A stretch of 64,000 nucleotides of DNA from Lineus longissimus (lineage: Eukaryota; Nemertea; Pilidiophora; Heteronemertea; Lineidae): assembly GCF_910592395.1 (NCBI RefSeq), contig NC_088310.1, positions 27,793,491-27,857,490 on the forward strand, written 5' to 3'. The position numbers were made by a program, and so were the translations under genes. Position 1 is the stretch's first letter; each line of letters starts with the position of its first letter. This document shows positions 11,301-21,000 of the stretch, piece by piece. Under the pieces are notes generated by a model, which saw nothing but the letters and a program-made list of their open reading frames with translations, was not told where the DNA came from and ran no database searches.

Positions 11301-14167
11301 GTGGTCACTCAGCCCATGAATCAATCTTGGGCTTACAACAGTGGCATGACGACAAGAGCCAGAGTACCCTATCGATTCCTATCCACCTCAGGCCTTCTCA
11401 GGTCGTTTCACTTCCAAGTGCAAGTTCCCACCAAAGCAAACTTAGTCTTTAGTGTGAGTTCACTATTATACTGACAAGTCATCAAGATATCTTACTGATT
11501 TCTCTTTCAGTTTTTTACCCATTCTTCAGAGTAATAGACAGGGCTTCTGGAAACACGTGGAGATTTGAAGGCAACTATACATTGAAAATAGTTGGCGGGA
11601 GGATAGTCCAAGATGAGTTTTATGAGCAGTATACTGAAGAACAAGTTCTTCATTTCAACCAACACAATTTCCAGTACGTTTTATTATACCAGCTATGTTG
11701 TACAGTTCTTTAGTAAGACAATACCTCAGAATGAGCACAATGATTTAATCCTGACATATTAGGCCTTTCTACACGAGGACAGTTGGAACCGGCTTTGAGC
11801 CAGCTCGAGGCGGGTCAGGATAATTTTTACCGTGTAGAACGAAATCAGAACCGTCTCCAAGTGACCTGACCTGAGGCGCGTTAGCACTGCAGTCTCGAGT
11901 CACTTGAGGCGGGTTGGAGCCACTTCAAGACGCTTAATCTCTCGTGTAGAACCGATCTGGCCTCGAGTCACTTTGCGCACGGTACTAAAATCGAGTATTG
12001 CGCACCAAAAGAAGAGTCACATGCGCCACCATGCGACGGGTTAGTGATTTAAGTGGCCTGAACTGACCTGGGGCCGGCGATTTGATCCGTCTCCGTGTAG
12101 ACAGCGCAAAGCCAGTTACAGGTGATCCGGCTCCAAGTGGCTCGAGGTGAGGAGGGCTAAAACCGTCCTCGTGTAAAAGCAACTAATACAAGGGACATGA
12201 CTTCTGTTTACAGTATTTACGGTATTTCTGCTGGCAGACGTCATTAACATTGGATGGGATTGTTTTGATTCTTCCAGGCTGCATCAGACCCTCATCTGGA
12301 ATCCTTACAATGAGACATTCATCAATGATAACGGCTGGTTTATCTACTCCCATTTGAATAATGCCATCACGTAAGTCCTCTTTTTTCTTCTTCTCCGTGA
12401 GCATTTGCTCTTGCTTGATTTGTTAACCTTTCCCTTATGACTCTTCGGATGTAAAGTGACAGACAGAAGCAAATATAAACCATCGTTTCTCTCTAGGTGG
12501 ACGTGTTTGTCCAACTCTCCCTGTGCGTATGTTTTTCCGAGACAATTCGGCGATGCACCAGAATACTACTTTGAATTGGAAGTCTCCAACATCGGTGTCG
12601 ACTCGAGCACTTTCTGTGCCTTCAAGAAGCGCTTCAAGGTGCACATCCATGGTCTGGCGATGAACATGACCACTATGCCTCTCTACATTGTTGGGGTAAG
12701 TTTCCATTTGTTACTTTCTTCAAGGTAGGAATAGATTTACCGGCGAGTTTTGACATGGTTCTCATGAGGGAAGATTTTGAGGAGCTGAGTGTCAGATGTA
12801 GATGTTGGCACCATTGATACAGTCAGAGCCTGTCTATATTGGCTGAGTCAAATTTCTTACTTTGGTGGATTTGATCCGATCTTTCCAAAGAATCCCATGG
12901 TTTGGAGGGAAAACTTCTAATGTTAATGTCACCTCAATGATGTTTCAGGGAACGACTGCCATCTTCATGCTGTTTATCTTTGTGTATTGGCTGTTCCATT
13001 GTCAAAATGACAGACTCATCAATGGCATCAAGGAGACGTGCAGGGCAGCATTTAGAATTAGGTTCAAACGAAAAGTAGAACCTGTCAAAGGTGAGTAACA
13101 AATCAATAAAACATTATGTCTGACAAAAGGAAACTGGGAATACTTTGCAAAGTTCACAACAAGTCGTTATCTAGATATATTTAGACTTTTGATAAGTGAA
13201 TACCAGTACATATCGTTATCCAGTTATTCTTCATCTCTGAGTAATCAAACCCTCTATCATTTCAGTGCCAGGCTATCTGTCTCAGCTGAGTCTTGCAGTA
13301 GATAGTGACGATAGTAAGTAAAACACAAAATTGACTATCACCCCTCCCGTTTCTTGAATTTAGTTGAAGACATCTACATCTTTCATGCCCAACTGTTCCA
13401 TGCCCCATAAGATCCATGTCTTCAACATCCAACGATTCAATGCCCAATGGTATAGGTCTACATAGTCGACAGGGGGTCCCATCAGCTGTGGCATCATCTC
13501 CTTCATCACCTCATCTGATGGGCTGTTCCAAAACAATAGCAGTTTCCCTGCTTCTGCACTAGATTTCACATTTGCGACTTGGGGAGGGGTAAGAGTGATC
13601 TGGGGATGGGGAAAGGGAGGCTTGACTGTAATGGCCAAGTTCCCTGTCCTTTGGCACATTCTGTGAACAGAAGTCTGCGTTAACAGCTCTTCTCTATGTA
13701 AACTTTGTCATTCTAACTTTCCAGTCCTTGGACAAGGAGCATTTCCTGAGACGCTATCTGACCTTAAGAAGTCAACCCAGCGATGGGAGCAGCGCCGCCT
13801 CAGTAAACGGAGAGAATCTGATTTACCACCGGTTTCTGATGGTAGCTCAGACTCAATGGGCCCGAAAGAGGGTCTACCATTGATTAAGGGAAGCTTTGGC
13901 TCAATGGACCAGAGAGGGAGTCTACCATTGATGAAGGGAAGCTTTGACTCAATGGACCAGAGAGGGAGTCTGCCATTGATGAAGGGTAGCTTTGGCACAA
14001 TGGGCCGGAAAGGAAGTTTACCTCCAATTAGGGATAGATCGGGCTCTACGGGCCAGGATCTGGAGTCTAATCTAAGGAGGATACAAGAGGAGACCGCATC
14101 GCGTTATCATTTTACGGAGGAGACGAATAACAATAATGAGGGGAAGAACATGAGGACGGAGCTCTAG
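2314..14167 (+). CDS. CATSPERG: CatSper channel auxiliary subunit gamma, complete
   Basis: Single-pass accessory subunit of the sperm flagellar Ca2+ channel CatSper. Twenty-four exons: 2314-2517, 2746-2805, 3094-3241, 3579-3705, 3946-4180, 4421-4528, 4756-4939, 5398-5580, 5923-6124, 6455-6569, 8046-8198, 8460-8578, 8741-8861, 9096-9293, 9600-9674, 10066-10180, 10434-10705, 10944-11106, 11511-11673, 12278-12370, 12497-12695, 12949-13090, 13266-13313, 13725-14167. All phases join, giving 3870 bp and 1289 aa (human protein about 1159). Start: ATG 2314 preceded by an in-frame TGA, followed by a signal peptide (MKEILITLCLLHQLSPGAAD). Family hallmarks near the C-terminus: GCPPNLDL, VDPDFPCF, FYPFFRVID, NYTLKIVGG, WTCLSNSPC, and the HIHGL segment just before the membrane helix (about residues 1075-1098). 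The cytosolic tail of about 190 aa is longer than in mammals. Gene identity is secure. Exon borders are by eye and lack transcript support. Confidence 0.93.
3331..3482 (+). mobile_element. AT-rich dispersed repeat copy in CATSPERG intron 3
   Basis: Holds AAGTTCAAAATTCTGAAAAA, GGGACTGATGATGTTGG and TTTTGAGCAGAAAACC in the same order as the reverse complement of 62726-62935. A shorter copy (GAGTTGAATTTGTTCATAAG then TTCAAAATTCTG) is at 10811-10855. No coding capacity. Confidence 0.5.
6570..7938 (+). repeat. 48-bp minisatellite in CATSPERG intron 10, about 28 units
   Basis: About 28 tandem units of 48 bp start exactly at the donor of exon 10. Each holds GTGAGT, CTCTAGCCTTGCC, a pyrimidine-rich tract and CAACACAG, then GAG and the next GTGAGT. 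The unit derives from the exon 10 end: that exon finishes CCTTCTCAATGACAAACAG-GAG before its donor, and a unit near 7800 retains the AATGACAAACAG form. Units differ by few substitutions (AGTAGTCT versus AGTACTCT, GAGGGGAGT, GTGAGATG), so expansion is recent. Because 48 is a multiple of three, long ORFs on both strands are by-products, not genes. Confidence 0.95.
9356..9494. mobile_element. Short inverted-repeat element (MITE), pogo/Tigger-like ends
   Basis: A 139-bp element in CATSPERG intron 14. It starts TACAGTGGAACCTTGT and ends GGCTCCACTGTA, whose reverse complement starts TACAGTGGAGCC. The ends and TA flanks match the pogo/Tigger type of Tc1/mariner elements. It has no coding capacity. 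The same end motif recurs at 62726. Confidence 0.55.
9911..9970 (+). repeat. Four copies of a 15-bp tandem repeat
   Basis: The unit AGACAACTGAGCTGA is repeated four times without change in CATSPERG intron 15. It is simple intronic repeat DNA; the intron is removed in the proposed gene model. Confidence 0.85.
10325..10400 (+). mobile_element. tRNA-derived SINE head (fragment)
   Basis: Intron 16 of CATSPERG holds a degenerate tRNA-like stretch: an A-box-like GTGGTGAGAGCACTGG, an anticodon-arm-like GGGCTTGTAACTGGG, and a B box GGTTCAACTCT at the expected spacing. It is not a functional tRNA because the acceptor arms do not pair. This is the usual appearance of a SINE 5' part. The tail is not defined. 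Confidence 0.45.
11764..12180. mobile_element. Non-autonomous inverted-repeat element in CATSPERG intron 19
   Basis: A GC-richer block of about 417 bp inside an AT-rich intron. The left end CCTTTCTACACGAGGACAGTT matches the reverse complement of the right end (CTTTTACACGAGGACGGTT). The motif CGTGTAGA recurs internally near 11831, 11943 and 12092, so the block is partly made of repeated modules. There is no ORF. The superfamily is not assigned. Confidence 0.6.
12949..13090 (+). other. CATSPERG: CATSPERG transmembrane-helix exon
   Basis: Exon 22 opens with a hydrophobic run (TTAIFMLFIFVYWLFHC) that completes a membrane helix begun at the end of exon 21 (MPLYIVG). It is followed by Lys/Arg-rich sequence ending FRIRFKRKVEP, the positive cytosolic side. 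This gives a type I topology after the N-terminal signal peptide. Confidence 0.8.
13853..14044 (+). repeat. CATSPERG: Four 16-residue repeats in the CATSPERG cytosolic tail
   Basis: Four tandem 48-bp units in the last exon encode 16-aa repeats at about residues 1186-1249. The best copies read SMDQRGSLPLMKGSF plus one residue; the first and fourth are diverged (SMGPKEGLPLIKGSF, TMGRKGSLPPIRDRS). RGSL and RKGSL cores resemble basophilic kinase sites. They lie on the inner side of the membrane, in a tail segment the mammalian protein lacks. Function is unknown. Confidence 0.8.
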
Positions 14168-14430
14168 TTTTTGGATGGGGATGTAGGGATATCATAGAGA
14201 CTGATATCATAGAGACTGAAGGTTACTTGGATAGTAAATGTTCATGACAACAGAACTCTAGTTGTTGTTGATAATGTAAAATATCGCCACATTCTATGCG
14301 TCTTTGGAACTATTGTTTGAATAATCTTGCCTGCAGTCATTTATCTGTTGTGGTTGCCTGTAAATGAGTTCGGCCAGCTTTGTGTAAAGAAGTTTTGAAA
14401 TGTTAACTGTTCAATTTGTTAAAGTTTTAC

Positions 14431-14436
14431 AATAAA
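14431..14436 (+). other. Polyadenylation signal of CATSPERG
   Basis: AATAAA lies 264 bp after the CATSPERG stop codon (TAG, 14165-14167), at a normal 3'-UTR distance and with no better signal between. Cleavage would be expected near 14450, just before the tandem-repeat block. Confidence 0.75.
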
Positions 14437-14514
14437 TCTATTACAATTTTAGATCTCAGTTGTTTTCCTTTCTACATAGCCATCTCTAATTGAGCCTGAT
14501 AGTTGTGATATAGT

Positions 14515-15200
14515 GCTTGGGCTGGTCTTCAAGAGCTCAGTGAGGCAGTTGGTCAACTGTCCTGTTGCTATCCCAGGAACCTGAGGTACCTTGATTACAT
14601 GAGTTACTTCAAGTCGGCTGCTTGATTTGCTTAGTAAGATACTTTGGCCTGTCTTCAAGAGCACAGTGAGATAGAAGCTCTACCAAAGACAGAAGGGTCC
14701 TGATGCTGTCCCAGGTACCTGAGGTGCCTTGATTACATGAGCTGCTTGAGTTGCTTAGTAAGATACTTTGGCCTGTCTTCAAGAGCAGTGAGATAGAAGC
14801 TCTACCAAAGACAGAAGGGTCCTGATGCTGTCCCATGTACCTCAGGTACAGGAGGTAACAATGAGGTATGGTACGTTGGCCTGTCTTCAAGAGCAGAGTG
14901 AGACAGTTGCTTTCCATAGGCAAAAGGCTCTTGATGTCCTGTGTATCTTACTTAGTCCCAGGCACCCTGTCTGAGTTGCTGCCATGGTCTTCAAGGTCGC
15001 ACTGAGATCATCACAGGTCCCAATGTTGTTCCAGGAAGATGTCATTCTCCTGGTATATGAGTTACCTCTGTCACATCCAGTAGGTGACTTTAGGTAATAC
15101 TGTGGCAATATGTGGCCTATCTTCAAGGGCACAGCGTGATAAACCTACACTAAAGGCAGAAGGATCCTGATGTTATACTAGATGAAGACTTAATAGGAAA
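14515..15200. repeat. Degenerate tandem repeat, about six units of 105-130 bp
   Basis: Units begin near 14520, 14641, 14770, 14879, 14984 and 15116 with variants of GGCCTGTCTTCAAGAGCACA, and share GACAGAAGGGTCCTGATG and a GATTACATGAG stretch. The second and third are nearly identical, the last ones strongly diverged. The array lies between the convergent 3' ends of CATSPERG and the RAB24-like gene. Short minus-strand ORFs through it are repeat by-products. Confidence 0.75.
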
Positions 15201-15399
15201 GAAAGAGAATGAATTGGGATTTGTGTCATGAACAAGTGTGATGATTCCTCATAGTTATTGTCTTGGTTCTCCTCATCTCAAGAGAGGCATCCTAATTCAG
15301 CTTGCTTTCTCTCAGAGTACAATATAAGTTTCATCAAACGAACTACCATATTAGACTCGAGTTATACACTGTGCCACGAGTCCTGGTAGATGCTCGTCC

Positions 15400-17993
15400 T
15401 CAGCAGCATTTCTGTTTAACCTCCGTTTTCTCATCAGGAGTTGGTGCTGCACCATTTTCTGTCAACTGGATGCTTTCTGTCTCGTCTTTAACTGAAACAA
15501 GAGATGGAAGCACTATTTGATTACTATACTATAAAGCTGGTTAGGTACCATTGTGTCTTTCAGTGTAGTGAAGAAGTGATGCTGCTACCTGGAGTCAAAG
15601 GAACACCAACACATTCCCTGTGGGTATGGTCATGAAGGAAATCGCCACAGCCACGAGGTTGTTATTTGGGACAATGTCACATCCAAGGAGACCATTACAA
15701 ACAAACCTGAAGCTGAATGAACTCACCACTGCAAGCCTGGTTGACCCTTTTTGTCAAGTCATATGGGATCGAATAGTTAGGTGACTGTCCCAACCATGAA
15801 GTTGTGATTAGGACAATGTCACATCCAGAAGAGATTAAGAAACCTACCATAGTCGGTCTGTTTAGCCCTCTTTATGAAGTCCTCTCCTATCATCTGGAAC
15901 AATAACTCTGAAAAAAGACAGAACTAGAATTCATGCCACTGATGAAACAGTAGTTCTAACCTTCCGATGTGAAGACCACCTTATGATAAGACCCTCTAGA
16001 TGCCAATACGAGGAATTCATCCATTTCATTTCGGTACTGCAAAGCGATTGGTGAAGAAGTCAACCTTTGAAGACCAATGGGAGTGTCCAATAACACGACC
16101 CCATCCAGAGAGACAAATTCTACCTACCTACGTTTTTACCAGTCTTACTAGATGTTTCATAAATCCCAGCTGCCGTCAATTCTAAAAATATGACAAATAA
16201 GACATCAGATGTGCAAGTGAACATGACAGGGACGAGACAAGGAGACCAGACGTTTAGTTCCATACTCTACGGATAGGTGGCTTTAGCTCGAAGACAATTT
16301 GAAACGGTCTTCCAAAAGTGACGCATGCCCGCTCCGACGAGGGCTCTCGGAGTAGCTCCTTTTTCTGGTACTCCAGGTAGTAGTGAACTAGTCACTCGCA
16401 GCAGCATAGTATGCCAGGGTCTTGACATTTCCTGATATTCCAGAGATCTACTAGTTCCAGAATCATTCTCAAGGTAAAGTCGCAACCTAACGCAAAACTC
16501 GGAAGATGTGGCACAGCATCTTTCTGTGACACACTGTGGGCTTGACGTTATATCCACAGCAATTGATCTGACCGGCGTCTAGTCTCTATCATATTCAAAG
16601 AAAACCTGTTGCTGCTTACCAAGAGCTATGGACTCTACCATCTCAGAGGTGACGACTGCTGGATTCCTTGTCGTTACCAGATCTGCCTTGGTGCCACATA
16701 TATACATGGCACAGGACTAGGAGAATGGTAAGATGAAAGTGTCACAAGACGAAGACATACGATAAGGACAATTATGGAAAAAAATGTTAGACACAACAAC
16801 TGATGGCAACCCACTTTTTAAGGTTGTGACACAATATCTTTACCTATTGCAAAGGTTGTGACAACGGACGATTTTCTCGACAGACAATGCCAACAACCTT
16901 TGAAAATATTGTGATAGCCGTCGAATACACCGACCTGTCTTTCGATGCTCACCTCTTCATGTTGTCTGACAATCTCTATCCAATACCTGACTTTCTCAAA
17001 TGTGGCGAGGTCATCTAGACTGTAACAGACGACGGCTGCCTTGGCCTGGCGGAAGTAGGTACTGATGAAGGAACGGAAACGCTCCGAACCAGCCGTATCC
17101 TGAAAAAGACAGTTGCGTGAATCTACTCATATTGACACAGGCCTGCTCGACTGTGATTTGATGGCAATATGCTCCCTGTAGTGCACCTGTCACAACTAGA
17201 CAAATACACGAGCCGGCCCTTCAGAAACATGGCGGCTGCGGCGGCGACTCTGGCTGTAGAAGAGGTCCGCCACATATTAGGTTATCAAACGGCTATCCAA
17301 CTTGAAGCTTCCGAGAACATGACAATATCGGGCGATGCCCCTCCCGTACGCAAACTTTCATTAACATCGCAAGACAAGTCGTGGCAAATACAGGAATGGT
17401 TTCTCACCCATATTCCCATCTTGACGTCTTCTTCCCCAACTCTGAAGGTGTAAGGAGCGTACGCCGCCCCGTAGGTCACATCCTGAAAGATACAAGAAAA
17501 CGACTCGGTCGTTGAGGTCCGCTTGGCGCCATTTCTTGATTTCGAAGACTGGCGCTGCTGATGCTAGTTAGCGCCTCAAGACACATGGCTAAAATGAATC
17601 AGGAAATGAATACTTCTTGGAACAAAAATGCAACCCTCTTTACAGACATATGACTAGGAATCAAAAGTGTAACACCGGGTCATCTGCCCTCTGGTCCAGT
17701 CTCGACTGTGCTGAACTCAGTCTACTCAATTCTGCACTGAGATATGGCAAGGAATCCAAAGAGTTACACGGGGGCCTCAGCCCTCTGCTCCAGTCACGCC
17801 AGGCCCTGATCTCGAGTCATCCTACCGTATTATCCACAAAGGACCTGGTCAACAGTCTCTTCACCAAACATGTCTTCCCAACTGAAGACTCCCCGAGCAT
17901 TATCACTTTTACCGGCCCCCTTTTGCCGTCTTCAGTTCTGTTTGCAACCTGTTCTGCTGGACCATCCTGGGTGTCTTTATCGTTCACAGACAT
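15400..17993 (-). CDS. RAB24: RAB24-like small GTPase, complete
   Basis: Ras-superfamily switch of membrane traffic; RAB24 is linked to late autophagy. Seven exons on the minus strand: 17826-17993, 17408-17482, 16953-17099, 16620-16716, 16128-16181, 15848-15907 and 15400-15491. Phases join to 693 bp, 230 aa plus stop. The ATG at 17993 has an in-frame TGA two codons upstream. Motifs: P-loop GESSVGKT (residues 34-41), G3 WDTAGSE (81-87) with Ser where most Rabs have the catalytic Gln, G4 TKAD (139-142) instead of NKxD, G5 ETSSKTG (171-177), and a C-terminal Cys-Cys for prenylation. The Ser in G3, Thr in G4, and the neighbouring AKAAVVCYSL and YICGTKADL stretches are RAB24 traits. The protein is longer than the human one (203 aa), with an N-terminal extension of about 25 residues. 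A divergent RAB24 paralogue is possible. Confidence 0.88.
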
Positions 17994-18002
17994 TCCGAAT
18001 CA

Positions 18003-21000
18003 CAGTCGCATCACAAACACATCCATATGATTTGTGTCTCTTGCGTGTGGTTCAAACTGGGATTCACTAGGAGTGTAATGGGCGCAACCAGAAATATAGA
18101 TGTCCGCGAATGTACGTTCTTTCGAAACCATGCAAGCCAATCCCGAGTTTTCCGAACGCATTAATGTCACAATCGTCTTTCTCTGATTCACAATTAAAAC
18201 AAAACTGTATCAACCAGTGTGTCAGGAAGTTTATATATGATACTTCCGAATATTTATCGGCAGTACTCAACAGTCATTCTTCTCTAATCTCCGAGGATTT
18301 GTATGACCCAGTCATGGAGTAGGTTGGTACTCAAAGGGGCCGATATGACGCACAGGTGAACAGAACTCGGTCACAATCTGTCCACGCGAGGGCAAGGATG
18401 AAGACACGACGCGGAGACAATGGAGAAATGTATATACACCACAAATCAAAGGGATAATAGTATAAATAGAATGAAAATTTCGTTCGAACGAAAGAGAGAA
18501 TATTTTATACCAGTCATGTTCTCATCACTTGGACAAAGCAGGTCAGTAGGTGATGGGTTTTGATGACTATACGAGCAAGGCATAGTATATGAAATGGTCA
18601 TTGATGCCATCATGAAGACATGACATACTAGCTCAAGGGTCTCGTGATAAACCAATGACTAGTTTCGTTTCCGATTGTGTCATGTTTGTGACATTAGCAA
18701 GACACTTTACTCTAAGTTATGTGGCCTTCTGTTGTTACGAAGAGGAGAATGTCACATTCGAAAAATCGACGAAGGGGCTGCGGTTGTCGTCACTTCCAGG
18801 CTGACTGGACGGAGAACTTCTGCTGGCACGGTTCGTTGGCTAGTCGCCCAAACGGGACAAAGGACATCGTGCCGGACGACGCGTGGATGTAGATCAATTG
18901 AGCAATCAAAGTAGTCTACAAATCATCAATAAAGTCACTTCGTTCCATTAAGAATACAATGCCCATGGTCAATAGATGTGTATGCAGGACAGGTGTCGAC
19001 GCGGTACGATGGACAACAGGAGATGGTTGGTAGATGTGCCGTCGCTTGCAATGCGGGCACATGGTCAGAGCGCCAGATTTACAGGTGGATGTCAACATAT
19101 AATACGGCTACATGCATTGACCAGGGCTTCAAAAATACACGCTCAGGTCTATAATTGTCAACAGCATCGAAAAACGTACGAAAGACGAACGAAAGGGACA
19201 ACTCGGAGGACTTGTCGCCAAATGTTGTCCTTCGTCAGTTCTACAGTTTGTTAGTAGACGGCGTTGTGATCAGTCGCAATTTGACTTTCATTTCAGTTGG
19301 ACAAGGTGTTAAATTCCTCCAAACTTTTGAGACACAACCACAACGACCGTTAGGAGAGGATATAGAGTAGGTATTTAAGATTATGCAATAAAGAAACACT
19401 TGTTTTATATCAATGCACAGCGCTCAGTGCGCATAACAATCAAACATGAAGTTTGAGGACTTCGACTATACTGACTCGCCAAGCAGGCGGTCTTCAAATC
19501 CGTCACTGTCCCGTCAACCATGTGGTCTTTATTTCCTGCAATATCTTCACTGTCCCGCTCACGAGATAGACTGGAATTATTCGGTTTAAAACACTGTACA
19601 CCGCTGTTCGCCGCTTGTGAGTTGAAAGACTTATACTGTTTCAAAGGGAGTCTTTTCGTCTCAACTGCTAAAACAGTATAAACGTCAGTCACTAGACGGG
19701 CTTGCCTGAAGCCTCAATGGTTAACATGTCAAATCACCTGCGGTATTTTTTTAAATCTGGAGATGAAATATACAAAAAACAAATCTCCACAGTGCATTGC
19801 TTCCACTTGTCGAGAACAATGTGCTGTGTGAGATGGAGGGCATACACCAAAACCCACGACGAAACTTCATGAGACCCGAGACAGCGACTGATTGTGATCT
19901 CCGTAAAAATACCCGCTCTGAGCGTCTCCCCGTTATTCTGGTTTTATCCCTGTCCTCCGCTTGACGCTGGTATTGAAACGCTGAGTGCTCTTATCGTCTC
20001 CTGAACGAGCTGTACCGCTAGTCCTCAACTTTCGATTGCGTGGCATTGGTTGATGGACGCCGTCTCGAAATTCCTCATTTTCCATATGCCAAGTGTTCCC
20101 GTGCACGTGAGAGCGATGGGGATGAGCGGGCCGCGTGTTGGTAGTGACGGGATCTGAGAGTCTGGCGTGAACTAGACGATGTCGTAAGGTTTTGCAGGGG
20201 TTAAACAGAGACAGATTTGCCGTTTGTAAATCACAGCCACAGCGAGTTGAAACGGAAACTCCCGAGTGTCAACTTATTGCTGTTGTTGTAATATTGGAGT
20301 ATACAGCCCTACCAAGTGACAATAACCTATGTTATTTTCCCTTGTCCCAAAACTCACCAGAAAGTTTATCCGGTTCTTTCTGGCTAAATGTCGCATGCAA
20401 GACATAGACGCCGTGTTTCGAGATAGGGAACATCCACAAGTTGTGCTCAGCAATTGTTTCAGATGTGACGTTCTTGAGACCGGGCAAGTTCGGCTCTCCA
20501 GAACACCCCGAATGAAAATAAACACAAACATCACTCACTCTCTCTTTAAATCTATAATCATCACCCTCGATTTAACCAACACAAAACTTGGTATCTCTGC
20601 AATTGTGTTTATGTGTACACAACTGTACAACAAGCAGACGACAAGTTTGGCCGGAGTTGTGGGTAAACACTCCTCCTCTATTCGGGATAGTCCAGTGAGT
20701 TTACCAAAGGCATTAACCATGCTCCATGATGACACTCACAAACAGGCAAGAGTTGACACGAAAACAACTGTACAATGATCTGTATTGGTTCAACGTCAAC
20801 ACGGGGAGCAAGCAAAGAAATAAACCATCATGAAAAGACCTCACGCTGTACATAGTCATTGCCGCCTATTACATTCATGAAACGTGTCTGATTCAGGAAA
20901 TTATGCCATATATTTACCGGCTCAATCTCAGAAGGAAAGCCTTAGAAATGGAGAAGACTCGACCCGCTAAACACTGGACCACCTTTGATGAAATGCGCTC

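Noticed and set aside
14449-15132. Chain of minus-strand ORFs
   Set aside because: They follow the degenerate tandem repeat, and their shared peptides (LLKTGQ) come from the repeat unit.
16267-16557. Alternative RAB24 exon containing CATSSEFC
   Set aside because: It resembles the G5 motif only loosely. The exon at 16128-16181 gives the exact ETSSKTG motif with correct phases.
17510-17545. P-loop-like GAKRTSTTESF next to RAB24 exon 2
   Set aside because: It lies in an intron and lacks a true GKT/S. The real P-loop exon with GESSVGKT is at 17826-17993.
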